Source of the DNA: Ischnura elegans
Lineage: Eukaryota > Arthropoda > Insecta > Odonata > Coenagrionidae
Direction: 5' to 3'
Length of the DNA: 64,000 nucleotides
NCBI RefSeq assembly: GCF_921293095.1
Contig: NC_060254.1
Span: 111,190,917-111,254,916 of the forward strand
Part shown: piece by piece, positions 23,501 through 32,946 of the stretch
How positions within the stretch are numbered: position 1 is the first letter of the stretch
Layout: every line of letters starts with the position of its first letter
The notes under the pieces: generated by a model
What the model was told of the DNA's origin: nothing
The model's input: only the letters and a program-made list of their open reading frames with translations
The model's database searches: none
Position numbers and translations under genes: made by a program

Positions 23501-26500
23501 CGTATCACACAATTTCAGTCGTGCTAGTGACCTCAGTCTCGTAGAGGACATGGGTGGTAAGTATCATTGATGGGAAGCAGGGGCGCAGCTAAGAATTAAG
23601 GCTAGGGTGGGTTTCAGGCGCAACTACATATTATATTTGGGGTGTGGGGGGATTGCATACCCACCAGGGTAAGCGGGAGTTCCCGGGGGGGGGGGGGTCC
23701 TCCAGAAAAATTTTAAGATTAATGGTTCCAAATGGCGAGTTTTATGGTTTTCTGAGGGATATTTGATTAATCCTAATACTATTCTATAAGTAATACTAAT
23801 CCATAAAGTAAAATGGATTAAATTTAAAAATTGCGTCCCTCGCTGTGCCTCTGATGGGAAGAGTATGGAGGAAATGTGCCATATTTTCCTGCAAAAAGAA
23901 ATCATGTTGCTTCTCTGCCTCCTCACGGTTGAAGTAAATAATGTGTCATTACCATTTGAATGCTCAAACTCTGAGAGATTCACCTACGAGTGATCATTTG
24001 TGTGCATACCCGAAAGTCAAATGTTCGTGGTGCGGCTGTGAAATTCTCATGGCTCAAGTTCGAGGCTCTTGTCAGCTATTGCTTGTTATACACTCTTATC
24101 TTACACTCTTTGCTGATTTTCGCTTCCTCAGAGAGTTCTTTTGTTGGATATAGCGGGTTTTGTCCTCCGCTCTGAAATTTGATGCTTGTGTGTCTGATGG
24201 CGCAATTTATGAGAGGGGTAATTCAAACAGAGTTATATGCATGTATATTTTTAAATTCACTATCCCATGTGGAGAATGGTCATCTGTCCTAAATATTTTT
24301 TCACTGGCCCTGAGAGAGGAGTGATGAATGATGTGCGGCCGTAATAGCTGAGGAAGTGTGTAGGAAGAAAAGGATTGAGGAAAACAATTTTTTGTGAATA
24401 TTATTATTATTCTGTATTACTTATTACTAGGGACATGCAAAAGGTGGGGTTATTTTATAGCCAAAAGTGGTGTTATTTTTCTACAAAAGCGATGTTATTT
24501 TGCCCTGAAATCGGTGTTATTTTAACGGCAAAGTAATTTATGTTGATTGAGGGCAGTGGCCCACCCATTGCCTTAAATTTAGGATATTATTGATTGGGAA
24601 TAATTAAAGCAATAATATACATGGAGTATTGACTGAATTAACCTATTTTACATATTTATCCTTCGCGTATACATATATCTAGCTTACTTAGAGAGAAATT
24701 ACTTTTAAATGTCTGTAATTTCAAATGAAATATTGCTATTGTGATCAAGTTGTCATCTTTTACATTTGTTCTCTTATCTGTTAACACAGCATTATAGCAG
24801 GAAATAAATCTTTCTCAGTCCATGTTTGCAGAAGTGATCCAAATTGCTTAAAGGCACTTAGATGCAAAGGATGTCTCAGACATTTGAGCTCCTGGATTGC
24901 TTTAATTACATCCACTGAACCCCGGGAATTTTGCTTTTGTAGTAATTTCTGTAATCCTCCCAACCCCAACATCAACTTCTCTGTCTCCATTGATTCCAGG
25001 CCATGAATTTTTTGTTTTTAAGTCAGGGTTCATGTCTGTAGACGGAACTTCTTGGGGATCAAAAACTGAGATCTTTTCAAATATGTACCTATTTTTCTGC
25101 TTAGGTCTTCTACCATAAGAGAACTAAGTTTGGTTGACGCTTTTTCAGCCATCTGCATAGGTATTGACTTTACAGCAGCTGCTTTAGAGGTTTTCATGTT
25201 TTGCAGATTTAATAAGTGGTTTTATCTAAAAAAGTACTCTTATGAATTTTCTTGAGGCTCATTTTTAACTTCTTTAACTCTTTCAAAATGGTGGAGTTCT
25301 CTCCTTAACATGAATGCGGGACTGCGCTCCATGAGACTCCTTGGTCCCCTCAGTATGGAGCATTTATGTTGGACATCTGTTAAGAAAGGTCTTGCAGATA
25401 ATCAAACACTCTCAACACCAACCTTTTCTGATCCTTCCTAGTGGGCATTTTGCATTATCTTGGACTCTGAGGGTAGTTGGTCTCCCTCCTTTCGTGGTTT
25501 ACCACCCTACCAGCATCATTGGTTCGCTGTCAACTCATGCTTTGTTTATGTGAATTAGCTATATGGATGATTGTTGCTTGCACGTAAATTGCAGACTTCC
25601 AATTGAATTCCTCGATTTATTCTGAGAATTTTAAAATTTTGAATGAAGCTCTACCGTCAGCATTAACGAATTTAATGCCTTAACAATTTCCATGTTGATT
25701 TTATAGTGAAATCGAGATATAAGTTAATATTTATGGTAGAATTTCATTTAAAAATTGTAAACTCTGCCAAAAGACAAAGAATTCAATTCTTCGTTTATAT
25801 TTTTTTTAAGAAAGAACCATATATTTATTTTGCAAACTAACTGAATGAACAATTGTATTATTGCGGTCCCTTGCCAAAAAGAGGGGTAATAAGAGACGAG
25901 GGTCTAGGTTCATGCTTCCGGATTTCGGCAGTTACAGATTTTGCCAGTCCATGGTGTTGGCCTGTGTTGGGTCCCGAAACTAAGACTTTGCGAACCCACG
26001 AATGTCATAAAAGGAGGAGAGCAAGAAAATGTATTTTCGGCATTAGGCCTGCGTAGGAAAATCTCAGACAAAAATTTTCGCCTTTCGTCTCCCGGGTCAA
26101 GAAACGTCCTGCCACATATTTTCGTCATTAGCAGCGAAAGGGTTATCTCTTTATAGAATGTGAGTATTTGGATAGTTTGAACCCTCCAGTAATTTTATTA
26201 AGTCAACCATCTGATTCCCATGGCATTTTGGCTACTTTGTGGACATCGTGAATGCGGTTTAGACATCCTCCGGACAAACAAGTCGCCTTATTTCCTCGAG
26301 TGTGTTTCTTTGTGGAAATCATGAATTTTCTCCAATTCATGGGCGATTTTCACCAACTCAGACGCAAATTTCATAATTTTTTTCCTTCTGCTCTACATGA
26401 AATTGTTTTTCGAGGCGTATATTTAAGCCGTAATTTTTTCACGGCATTGGCCGCTCACCGACGCGACTAATTTCCGCGGCCGCCGGCCGCCGTTCCCGCC

Positions 26501-29500
26501 ACAGCGCCGTGAAATCCAGAGAGTCGTCTTGTCGGAAAGTGGCCTGAATTTTACGGCGCTGTGCCGGGAACGGCGGCCGGCGATAAGTCGTTTTGGCTTA
26601 AAGCTGCTACAATGTAGCTCCGTGAGTATTTCACGGAATAGACGGCGCACAGCCACTTTTGGCCGCTTTCAGGCTTTTGCTTTGCTCCGGCCGTCGTCAA
26701 CGGCACGGCACTGTGCTTTCAAATAACCATTGGTCTCAATGCATGTCTTCAAGCGAGTCGAATCGCGCAGTTGACGGCACGGCGTTGTTGACGGTCAGCA
26801 AGGCAAGGTTCAATCCGGCCCGGCGGTGCGCCGTTATGGCGTGAAATACACATCGTGCTATCTTGAGGCTGCTTTCAAACGCGACGACTTTTCGCCGGCC
26901 GCCGTTCACGGCACGGTTCCGTGAAATTCAGGCCACTTTCAAACGAGACATCTCACGGCGCTGAGCCGTGAACGGCGGCCCATGGAAATTCGTCGCGTCG
27001 AAAAGCGGCCAATGCAGGGAAAATATTACGGCTTAAATGTGCGCCTCGAAAAACAATTTCGTGGGAGGAGCATGAGCAGAAGAAAAAAATTGTGAAAATC
27101 GCGTCTGAGTTAGTGAAAATCGCCCATGAATTGGAGAAAATCGCAATTAATACGAAATTCGCGTATTCGCAGGAAAACGCCGGAAATCGCGTATTTCGCG
27201 GGAAAATCCCGGAATTCGCGTTAAAATTCGCGTTATCGCATTTGCGACTTTTGCATGTCCCTACTTATTACACAGATGAGCAACTACCCATCAAATATCA
27301 AGAAAATTTATGCATAAAACATCAAGAGAACCAAGTTCTATTCAAGAAATAAATTTTTTTAATAAAGGAAAAAAATCTCATGTCAATTTAAGGTTGATCT
27401 GCAAACACTGTTTAAACTGCATATTCTTCATGGCAAAAATATCAATTTCAGGAGAAAGATCGTTTTCTTCTGTCATAATCTCAAAGGAATCCCACAGGAA
27501 ATTGTTTTTGCGGGCAATATATTAGTTATTCCCTCTTTAGTAACACTTACACTCTTTTTGTCTGTTGTTTAGAAATGATTTTATCCAATTATGTACATGG
27601 AGTACATAATGCCAAGTTGGTGAAGTTTAAACAGTAGTATGGTACATGGTGTTTGGCACAATCAAAGGCCTTGGAGAAATCAAATAGCATTACAAGAGAT
27701 TCCTATTTACTGTCTAGGTCAGACAATATTTTGTAGATATGTACTATGGTAGGTAGCAAAGGTAGTGGACATGGATCCATGCTGGGAGCTGGATAACTGG
27801 TTGTGAGATTTCAGATAATTAAAACAACTGACAAAAAAGCCTGTGAAGAAAATCAAGAAAGCTCTGGCAGTGTATTTCTTGGCTCTTACACTAACTTGAT
27901 AACTCTCATTTCTGACACATTCCTATTGGTATGTTTATATGTATTTGCTATTTAAGGTATGGCATTTTTGTAACACTTAAATCATTTGTAATATACATAG
28001 TCATACTGAATTTTGGGGTTGTAAATTGGCTTATATTTTAACAGTGAATGATACATATTATGTATCAGGGGTTTAATAGATGAGACAGTGCGGGAACAGT
28101 ATTTCTAGGCTGGTTTTTCTGTTAAACTATCTCCAATATCTGAAGCTATTGGATATCAGGAAAGCATAGAATACAGCTAAACTAAATTTCCCCTTTCACT
28201 CAATATCACAAAAAGTTTTGATATTACCACCCAGGAATTTTTTTTTACAACATGACTGCATATTGTGTTCAGATGTGGTTATCAGTTCTATTTGGATTCT
28301 GACTTTATTATGTACCATTATTTGTTGTTTGTGTGTACATTTCAGGGGATGATGATGCGGCTGCAATATATCATCATTTGACCCAACTTCCTTCTCCAAT
28401 TTTACTCAATTTCAAGAAAGTGGACTTGAGTGCTATTGTCTTCTTGAAGCTACAGAAAGAAACCTTTTTAAATTCCCTGGAAGTGCACATTAAAGGAGCT
28501 AAGCATTGGAATGTTAGCTTTTTGGTCCAAAACCTAGTAAGTGGAATGAGATATTTTTTTGTGTACCTAGATTATTTCAATAGAAATTTACCTTTCCCTT
28601 CGTCTGTCAAATGCAAAAACGATCCCCATGGTAAATATTGGTGTTATTGTACGTATACAGTGCACTCCCGATCATGCCAATGGGCTAATTAACGATGGGG
28701 AGGAGAGACGGCACGAATAATCGGAAAACACGGATAACCCAAACTTTCACTTATATGTCTTGCAATGCTCATAATTTACCTAAAACATACAATACATTAT
28801 TATTAATACAGTTATTCTGTTATTTTAGTGTGCGTTACATCATTAAATCTCGAAGATTGTGCACGTAAGCCCCAGACATAAGGAACTCCAATCGTCGGTC
28901 ACAGGCTGGTTCAGGGAAAGACTCCACAAACAAGAAAATCAGCACACAAGAAACAATTGTCAAAAATTACGAGTTATTTTCAATCAATATCTATTTGAAG
29001 TAGAAGTATTCAAAATCAGAAGTATTACAGAAAACAACGATGATAACTAAAGATCCCATAGGAAACATTACCAAACTTAGTACAAGCTGTATAATTTTGC
29101 TAAAATCACCCATGTCAGTCACGGCATCCGTCTACCACGAGCGCCCGAGCAAAAGAGGCCTAGCGTACTCCGAAACGAGTCAGGGTGGAGGGGAGGGATT
29201 TTGCCAAGGAGTGGAGGGGTAAAAAGGGCGATGTTCAATCAGCTGCGAATCTGCCCCCTAAAATCGCCCCTGTTGACTCGCAGCTCCACCAAGCATCACT
29301 CATCCGGCCGGGGAAGGAGGGGGGAACAGTGTGCAGGCTGGAATTTTCCCCTCAATCTTCTGGGTTGGAGACATCACTGGGAGATTCATTGGAATTCATG
29401 GAGGGGAGAAACATAGTGGGGTGAGGTGTTGGAGGGAGAGAGAGTTGTGATAGGACTATGGTAATACTTCTCACTCCAAACTGCATACTTGGGCCTCAGC

Positions 29501-30956
29501 ACCCATTTCCCCTTGATTGCCAAGGAGTAGGTATTCCTCCGCTGCACTACCTATATAAGACTTGCTCTCCAGGTATGGCTGGTTCGGAGGCTGGTTTCGG
29601 AGACAAGAGTTTCTGAGCCTTTGAGTCGAAGGGCCTTTGCGGGAAAATCCTTTGCACGAAAAACCTTAGCGGGAGAAGTTCTGTGGATAAGTTCAGAGGA
29701 ATTTCTGGGGGGGTGGGGGGGGGGTACCAGAAATTTTGGGGGGTTCACTAAAAAATGCCACAGTGCTTCCCGGACTCAATGAGAGCTTCCTTCGCCAGTT
29801 AGCGATCTTTTTAGCGGAGCGCCGTCGCACTTTGTGAGGCTTGGAAAACAGGAACACGGTGCTCCCATAAATGCAGCTAGCGCACGATCGCTTCCATTTT
29901 ACGAAGGATTCTAATGGAAATAATAAGCCCTGTTTATCCTAGTATTAATGCAGTGATTCCGATGATTTTGCGTCCAATTTTATTTTTTTATAAAGATCGC
30001 TGAAAAAATTGAGCGAGAGTGAAAATCATGCACGGAAGATCTGCAACCCGAATAAACCGCAGCCGGAAAATCGGGAGTCTGCTGTATATCATTGTTTTTG
30101 TGTTTATAAGAGGCAGAATTTGTTTCATTTAACTTTTGAAACTTAACTAAATTGAGTGGCTTTTAATTGGCTGAAATTAAATGTTGAAGTGCATCCTCTA
30201 AAGCCAATTGAAATAGGAATAAGTATCTCCAAAATCATTTTTTTTTGTTGGCCTTCACCATTTGGGAGGAGAATATGTCTTAACATTTTTGAGAATGTGA
30301 CAAGAAAAACCAATTTGGTAGACATTAATTCCTAATTTAGGTGGCTATGCTAGATAGACTTCTAAATTTCAAGTTTTGCAATAACGAATAAGATTCTGAT
30401 GTTGATATACATATGTACTTGATTCTTACAGTAATAATTCTGGACCAAATACTTAAATAATTAACATTTATACAGTTTCCTACTCATGAAAATGCACAAT
30501 ATTTACCAATATTTCTATTATATCTCGGGACATCTTGAAAAAAAATGTTATGTGTAATAGCAGCAGTGATTTGGTGTTTTTTAAATCTATGTTTGCTGTC
30601 ATTTTGTTTTATTTTTTGTGTTTACAACTTATGTTTATTGCTAGGAACTTGCTTATCATGGTCAAAGAACGGAAGAAGGATGGCAAGTCACAATTGACAA
30701 TCTTCAGAAATTGAAGGTGAATAAAAATACTTTCATTGCATTGAATTGACTTTCTATCAAGAGTGTGCATTGTTATTTTCTCAAAATTTAATTCTAGGGA
30801 GAACTGTCTCTGTCAATTATACTCAGAGATGAGACCAACACGAAGACTGTGGACTATGCACTACTTGATCTCCGAAATATCCAGTTAGTTTGTGCATGGC
30901 AACTGTGGCACACAGAAGAAGGAGGCAATGAAATTTCCTCAACATCTGACGGTTGA
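5254..30956 (+). CDS. MALT1: MALT1-type paracaspase, 3' ten exons (5' end outside or not recognised)
   Basis: Coding exons are 5254-5527, 8930-9022, 9150-9171, 14014-14217, 20370-20556, 22318-22529, 23455-23556, 28346-28536, 30645-30716 and 30798-30956. They total 1516 nt, and every junction has GT/AG and matching phase, giving 504 codons and a TGA. In order the fragment has the end of an Ig-like domain (DVGEYCC), a second Ig-like domain (QWFRDNEV ... GEYRC), the caspase-like p20 domain (KFALLIGNAEY, FVGHG, ILDMC) and a C-terminal Ig-like region. His205 and Cys254 of the fragment are 49 residues apart, as are His415 and Cys464 in human MALT1. The acidic residues that bind a P1 arginine in human MALT1 (Asp365, Asp462, Glu500) have counterparts at Asp155, Asp252 and Glu296. 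In known species MALT1 is a cytoplasmic arginine-specific protease and scaffold in NF-kB signalling with BCL10/CARD proteins. The N-terminal death domain and the start of the first Ig are not seen here. Confidence 0.93.
7157..7200 (-). ncRNA. Hammerhead-ribozyme-like motif 1
   Basis: On the - strand CTGAAGA is followed by a stem-forming TGCCT...AGGA segment, GAAAC, and TGTTGTC. Core boxes CUGANGA and GAAA and a GUC triplet are all present; helix I was not modelled. Confidence 0.35.
7410..7455 (-). ncRNA. Hammerhead-ribozyme-like motif 2 (degenerate)
   Basis: CTGATGATGAGACCTGCAAT then GGCCGAGAAAT on the - strand. The CUGAUGA box is intact and the CC/GG stem with TGCAAT loop remains, but the outer stem II pairs are broken. 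Confidence 0.3.
7755..7802 (+). ncRNA. Hammerhead-ribozyme-like motif 3 (degenerate)
   Basis: CCTGATGACGCAACCTGCAA then TGGCCGCGAAAGCG. It is the counterpart of motif 2 in the opposite arm of the inverted pair. Confidence 0.35.
8930..9022 (+). CDS. MALT1: MALT1 exon b: end of second Ig-like domain
   Basis: This 93-nt, phase 0/0 exon lies between CGACAG and GTAATT. It encodes ISDLSEADEGEYRCYIT and then a short tail, the C-terminal strand pair of an Ig fold with its D-E-G-E-Y-x-C signature. It completes the domain begun in the exon 3.4 kb upstream. Confidence 0.9.
9150..9171 (+). CDS. MALT1: MALT1 exon c: 22-nt microexon, Ig/protease linker
   Basis: This 22-nt exon follows TATATTCCAG and precedes GTAAGG. 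It encodes VYRPPDM plus the first base of an Ala codon completed 4.8 kb downstream. It is called because it is the only phase-compatible bridge seen between the Ig exon (ends phase 0) and the p20 exon (starts needing two bases). It also sits 127 bp after the Ig exon with good splice sites. A MITE begins only 16 bp after its end. Confidence 0.75.
9188..9852 (+). mobile_element. 665-bp MITE family, copy B
   Basis: Full-length copy 16 bp downstream of the MALT1 microexon, so it lies right after that exon's donor site. The ends TAGGGTGGTTTCC and GAAACTACCCTA are inverted. CRE at 9661-9668 overlaps an E-box at 9667-9672. Confidence 0.92.
9889..11565. mobile_element. hAT-like non-autonomous element, 1.68 kb, TATTCGAA-rich ends
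   Basis: Ends TAGAGATGTGCGAATAG / CTATTCGACCCATCTCTA, flanked by ATATATAT on both sides (9881-9888, 11566-11573). That duplication is weak evidence because the site is AT-repeat DNA. Both ends carry degenerate TATTCGAATACTCGA repeats. No transposase is recognised. Inside lies a ~296-bp tandem duplication. Confidence 0.75.
10211..10797 (+). repeat. Tandem duplication, two units of about 296 bp
   Basis: Unit 1 starts at 10211 and unit 2 at 10507. Both contain CCATTCAGCACT, GCTTTCCTCTTC, CAGCTCGCGCAGGGATC and TTCGAAGTT in the same order. Unit 2 has a run of 17 C (10576-10592). Confidence 0.85.
11566..11584 (+). repeat. (AT)n microsatellite at a transposon target site
   Basis: AT repeat directly after the 1.68-kb hAT-like element, and also just before it (9881-9888). 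Confidence 0.9.
11586..14013 (+). other. Distal part of MALT1 intron c-d
   Basis: Apart from the hAT-type MITE at 13041 and single hAT-like ends (CAGAGGCGGATAC at 12726, CAAGGGCGGTCTGG at 13458), no structure is recognised. Confidence 0.5.
13041..13305. mobile_element. hAT-type MITE, older 265-bp copy
   Basis: The degenerate ends CAGAAGTGGATC / GATCTACCCCTT and the near-identical flanks AATAGATA / AATGGATA (7 of 8) fit the same family and length as the clearer copies. Confidence 0.6.
14014..14217 (+). CDS. MALT1: MALT1 exon d: start of caspase-like p20 domain
   Basis: Acceptor TATCTTTAG, donor GTAAGT. The exon encodes AKGKFALLIGNAEYTN, the first p20 strand, through PRGAYG. Asp155 of the fragment (14088-14090, SPSNDVATL) aligns with human Asp365 of the arginine-binding pocket. 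It lies exactly 50 residues before the catalytic His, the same as in human MALT1. Confidence 0.95.
14614..14858. mobile_element. hAT-type MITE, 245 bp
   Basis: Ends CAGTGGCGTAGCCAGG / CCTGGCTACGCCACTG are a perfect 16-bp inverted repeat. The 8-bp duplication GATCCAGG lies at 14606-14613 and 14859-14866. It lies in the MALT1 intron after exon d. Confidence 0.93.
15050..15241 (+). repeat. Minisatellite, ~22-29-bp CTGAAACTCCCTTG units
   Basis: About eight units of TGAAACTCCCTTG plus a variable GGCTAGCTA spacer. Weaker units continue on the left (14905-14970). It forms part of the left arm of the foldback-like element. Confidence 0.88.
15400..16360 (-). mobile_element. 5'-truncated jockey-type LINE with (AAT)n tail
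   Basis: The coding remnant 16360-15509 starts inside the reverse transcriptase at LVLYADDTSCL, the catalytic YADD box. It continues through NHLSININKT, CVKFLGLLVSDDLKW and HISYGIMFWG to a stop at 15509. These are the fingers/thumb blocks of non-LTR retrotransposons of the jockey group. Sequence upstream of YADD is unrelated, so the copy is 5'-truncated. The 3' end has a short UTR and an (AAT)n run at 15402-15420. Confidence 0.88.
17485..17850 (+). repeat. Tandem repeat, period about 168 bp
   Basis: Units start at 17485, 17653 and 17820 (the last one partial), each with GCAGCAAGGGAGAAGCAG, then TTCAAAT. The open frames that appear over this array are a by-product of the repeat. Confidence 0.88.
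18078..19896. mobile_element. 1.82-kb element with ~34-bp inverted ends, class unknown
   Basis: Left TACCGTATAAGTGCGTG then TAAGAGGCGCACC; right GGTGCGCCTCTTACAC then AAGCTTATACGGTA. TAT flanks both ends, which fits a 3-bp duplication or simply TA. It contains a CpG-rich block (18330-18430) and a nested Harbinger-like MITE. No transposase frame is recognised. Confidence 0.75.
19175..19471. mobile_element. Harbinger-like MITE, 297 bp, nested
   Basis: Ends GGCCCCTTGCACACAC / GTGTGCAAGGGGCC, flanked by TTA on both sides (19172-19174, 19472-19474). The 3-bp TTA duplication and GG-starting ends fit PIF/Harbinger. The inner sequence repeats ATATTTTACCGGC / GCCGGTAAAATAT motifs and can fold strongly. 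Confidence 0.8.
20370..20556 (+). CDS. MALT1: MALT1 exon e: catalytic His and Cys
   Basis: Acceptor TTTTACAG, donor GTGAGT. The exon carries both catalytic residues: His205 in FYFVGHGF (codon 20390-20392) and Cys254 in VIILDMC (codon 20537-20539). Between them MLPIDAPSNY matches the MVPVDAPNPY segment of vertebrate MALT1. Asp252 just before the Cys matches human Asp462. The domain is therefore expected to be an active, Arg-directed cysteine protease. Confidence 0.96.
20557..22317 (+). other. MALT1 intron e-f
   Basis: Contains a G-rich CATACCCAGGATAATACC-type repeat end near 20652 and the dispersed 21060-21160 repeat. Otherwise nothing is recognised. Confidence 0.5.
22318..22529 (+). CDS. MALT1: MALT1 exon f: end of caspase-like domain
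   Basis: Acceptor CTCAAATAG, donor GTATTT. It encodes VKGYATTSNLGAYERSSE, then TNGIYAKHLAQALL. These match the human YATCQGAEAFE and ANGIFMKFLKDRL segments. Glu296 (22424-22426) corresponds to human Glu500 of the S1 pocket. The stretch from the catalytic Cys to this Glu is 42 residues here and 36 in human, so the loop after the Cys is about six residues longer. Confidence 0.93.
22631..23284 (+). mobile_element. 665-bp MITE family, copy C
   Basis: A 654-bp copy in the MALT1 intron between the exons at 22318 and 23455, very similar to copy B. CRE at 23093-23100 is intact; the E-box has decayed to CACGCG. Confidence 0.92.
23455..23556 (+). CDS. MALT1: MALT1 exon g: link from protease to C-terminal Ig
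   Basis: The start is set at the acceptor ATCCTTTCAG, because only this one keeps the frame open from the previous phase-1 donor. The upstream acceptor at 23419 would run into a stop. The product reads AVGGEHPDAAQKQMPSV and then SDLSLVEDM, resembling the region of human MALT1 that ends the p20 domain (QALEIRSSLSEKRALTDP). Donor GTAAGT. Confidence 0.82.
23578..23853. mobile_element. hAT-type MITE, 276 bp
   Basis: Ends CAGGGGCGCAGC / GCTGTGCCTCTG, with the duplication ATGGGAAG at 23570-23577 and 23854-23861. It starts 22 bp after the donor side of MALT1 exon g. A run of 14 G (23685-23698) lies inside. Confidence 0.88.
24428..27263. mobile_element. hAT-like element, 2.84 kb
   Basis: Ends TAGGGACATGCAAAAG / CTTTTGCATGTCCCTA (the left end reads GCAAAAGGTGG) with a perfect 8-bp duplication CTTATTAC at 24420-24427 and 27264-27271. 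The left end has four degenerate GGTGTTATTTT units. The right end has AAATTCGCGTATTCGC-type units. No transposase frame is recognised. It sits in the MALT1 intron between exons g and h. Confidence 0.85.
26324..27141. repeat. Large imperfect palindrome, arms of about 275 bp
   Basis: Left arm 26324-26605 pairs with right arm 26872-27141 around a ~265-bp spacer. Matching blocks include CCAATTCATGGGCGATTTTC, TTTTTCGAGGCG, GCATTGGCCGCT, AAAGTGGCCTGAATTT and ACGGCGGCCGGCGA. The arms are GC-rich, in contrast with the AT-rich host DNA. It is nested in the 2.84-kb hAT-like element. Confidence 0.85.
28346..28536 (+). CDS. MALT1: MALT1 exon h: C-terminal Ig-like region, part 1
   Basis: Acceptor ACATTTCAG, donor GTAAGT, 191 nt. 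The peptide starts GDDDAAAIYHHLTQLPSP and continues as alternating hydrophobic strands (AIVFLKL, WNVSFLVQNL), as expected for the third Ig-like domain after the protease. The tryptophan that precedes this domain in human MALT1 (Trp580 in NLQWAKAH) has no obvious counterpart here. Confidence 0.88.
28658..30084. mobile_element. Tigger-like non-autonomous element, 1.43 kb
   Basis: Left end CAGTGCACTCCCGATC and right end AATCGGGAGTCTGCTG are inverted and flanked by TA. Next to the left end are AATAATCGGAAAACACGG-type bases, common in Tigger/jerky elements. It fills most of the intron between MALT1 exons h and i. No transposase is recognised. Confidence 0.75.
30645..30716 (+). CDS. MALT1: MALT1 exon i: C-terminal Ig-like region, part 2
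   Basis: 72 nt, phase 0/0, between TTGCTAG and GTGAAT. It encodes ELAYHGQRTEEGWQVTI and ends DNLQKLK, matching the LSSLQKLK segment of vertebrate MALT1. Confidence 0.88.
30798..30956 (+). CDS. MALT1: MALT1 terminal coding exon
   Basis: Acceptor AATTCTAG. The peptide GELSLSIILRDETNTKTV continues the Ig-like fold (compare EHLVFTVCLSYQYSG in human) and ends HTEEGGNEISSTSDG before TGA at 30954-30956. The long C-terminal tail of vertebrate MALT1, which holds TRAF6-binding motifs, is missing or reduced to about 20 residues. Confidence 0.9.
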   Translation, partial: GELSLSIILRDETNTKTVDYALLDLRNIQLVCAWQLWHTEEGGNEISSTSDG

Positions 30957-32698
30957 CAATTGCATTTATGCATCATTTTCATCAGAGGAATGTTCATCTT
31001 GTATTTTTTGAGAATGCATTATGTATGTTTTTAATTTTGTCTGTACAGTTCTTATAAATGTTTCCATATTTTGATAATAACTTTGCTTCTACATATAATT
31101 CATTACACCAATATTTATAACTGTTACGAGTTAAGCGAGAAAAATGCTTGCTGAAATTCTCAAGATTAGTGAATATTAAGTGGCAATTTACCTTCAGCCC
31201 TAGGTTCCATCAAAGCAAGTCATTGAAGAATCCCATTAACTTGTGACTTGAAAATTCTTGTCAGGCATGTCCTGAAAATTTTTTTGGAGTCATTTGAAGC
31301 AAGGTAGTGCAGTATTTGGAAGGGTAACATAAATTTTGCTCCTCGTTAGAGAATTCATGCATCCTTGATTTGGTTATCTACGGAAAAATCTGTGGAACAT
31401 TCTTCATCATAGAATGTTCTTCCATTTCTGTAAGGACAGCAAAACTTGATTTCGCTAATGTTAGACAGCACCGCCTTATTGACATCGGTAGTTTCTTTCA
31501 TCCCAATCCTTCCTCATCCCTACCCAGGAGGCTTTGTCAGGCTCCATCCTTTTTCTTTCCTTTCCACCCCTATCCCTCCAGAGGAGTACCTACGTAAGTC
31601 TCCGACTTGGTTCCCAGCCCTCAGGAATGTCACCCCAAGAGCCCAACCACGGTTCTCCATTCCAACACTTGATTTGGTTTGACCTCTACATTTTTAATGA
31701 TGCGTGCTATTTAATCCCAGCAGAACTCATCGTGTAAGTTCAGTCTAAGGGTAAGATATGCATTCAAGACATTTCAACAGTAGTGAGTGCCTGTTCAAGA
31801 TGGGATACCTAATCGGATAGCATCTTCCATGATGCTGTCAAGTGAAAGGCTTAAAAATACGACAAGGAACTTACGATGACAACTTAAATGACAGTAGAAG
31901 CCATTTCACTACTGTTTTCTATCATAATCCTTCGCATAATCTCTTAAGATCATTTCAAGAGAAACTGTTATTCCAGTGAGAAATCTATCATCATCCAGAG
32001 CTAAATCTATTCCTCTGAAAGAATTTATCTCAGATTCAAAGTATGACATATCTCAAAAGGTAAGACTTACCTTTTCCTCAATACAAACCAAGTACACGAC
32101 AACACAGCATGGAAGAGGATTTATGACAAATTTTACATCCCCTTTCAATAACTCTGGATACGTCCATAAGCTTATGCAATCCAATTTTCATTAAATACCC
32201 ATCTGCTACCATGAAATGAAGAAGATCCACTCAATCCTTAACTTTGATACTATTTGGAACCTTCTTTTTTTCCAAAGGGCAGAATACTAGGAAGTCATTC
32301 ATAAAACAAGTGAAAACCAAAGACCTAAGGTTTTCTGTCTTAAAGATAGCATCAAATTAATTCTTAATTTTTCTGAAACACCATTTTACCCTAATAAATG
32401 TCCAAGACAAAATTAACCCAAGTTTTTCATGCTAAAAAAATGCATTAAAAGTAAACAAAACAGAGTGAAAATGTGTATTTTCTGCATAAAAAACAATAAC
32501 TATCTCCTTTACAATCCAATGTAAGTCAGAATAACTCATTCAGTTAAATAATCATCACAGTCTAGCTAAAGCAAAACATGAAAACAGTATCTTACAGAGA
32601 ACGATATTTCTTTTTCATTAACACTGCAACCCTACTCTGAAACTGGTAAAACCTTTATCATCTGAGTAAGTCCTCCAATCATAGAGTACTCTTTGTCG
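30957..32698. other. Convergent intergenic region, MALT1 and MAIP1 3' UTRs
   Basis: 1.74 kb between the two stop codons. A clear canonical poly(A) signal for either gene was not settled. A pyrimidine-rich stretch lies at 31500-31580. No further gene is seen. Confidence 0.6.
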
Positions 32699-32946
32699 TC
32701 ATGAATTGATGAAGTCAGCTGGCTTGAAATGATTCACAACATTGATCTTCCAGCTAGATTGTTCTTCCTTCCCCTTAGTAAACTCACGAATAAACCTGTA
32801 GTTGCAGATACATATGCGATGCTGATACTCAGGAGACATACCAACATTTAAGGGCGGAGTAACGTTCTGAGCCTTCATTTCCTTGAGGCCTAAGAGCACA
32901 TGATAGCACATGGTGATTTCAACAAAGCGACGCTGCGGCTTATCAC
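32699..32946 (-). CDS. MAIP1: MAIP1 exon 3: end of Tim44-like domain and stop
   Basis: Acceptor ATTTTTAG. It encodes DKPQRRFVEITMCYHVLL through NHFKPADFINS and TGA. The last strand and helix (YRFIREFTKG ... WKINVVNHF) match the family's C-terminus. Confidence 0.9.
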
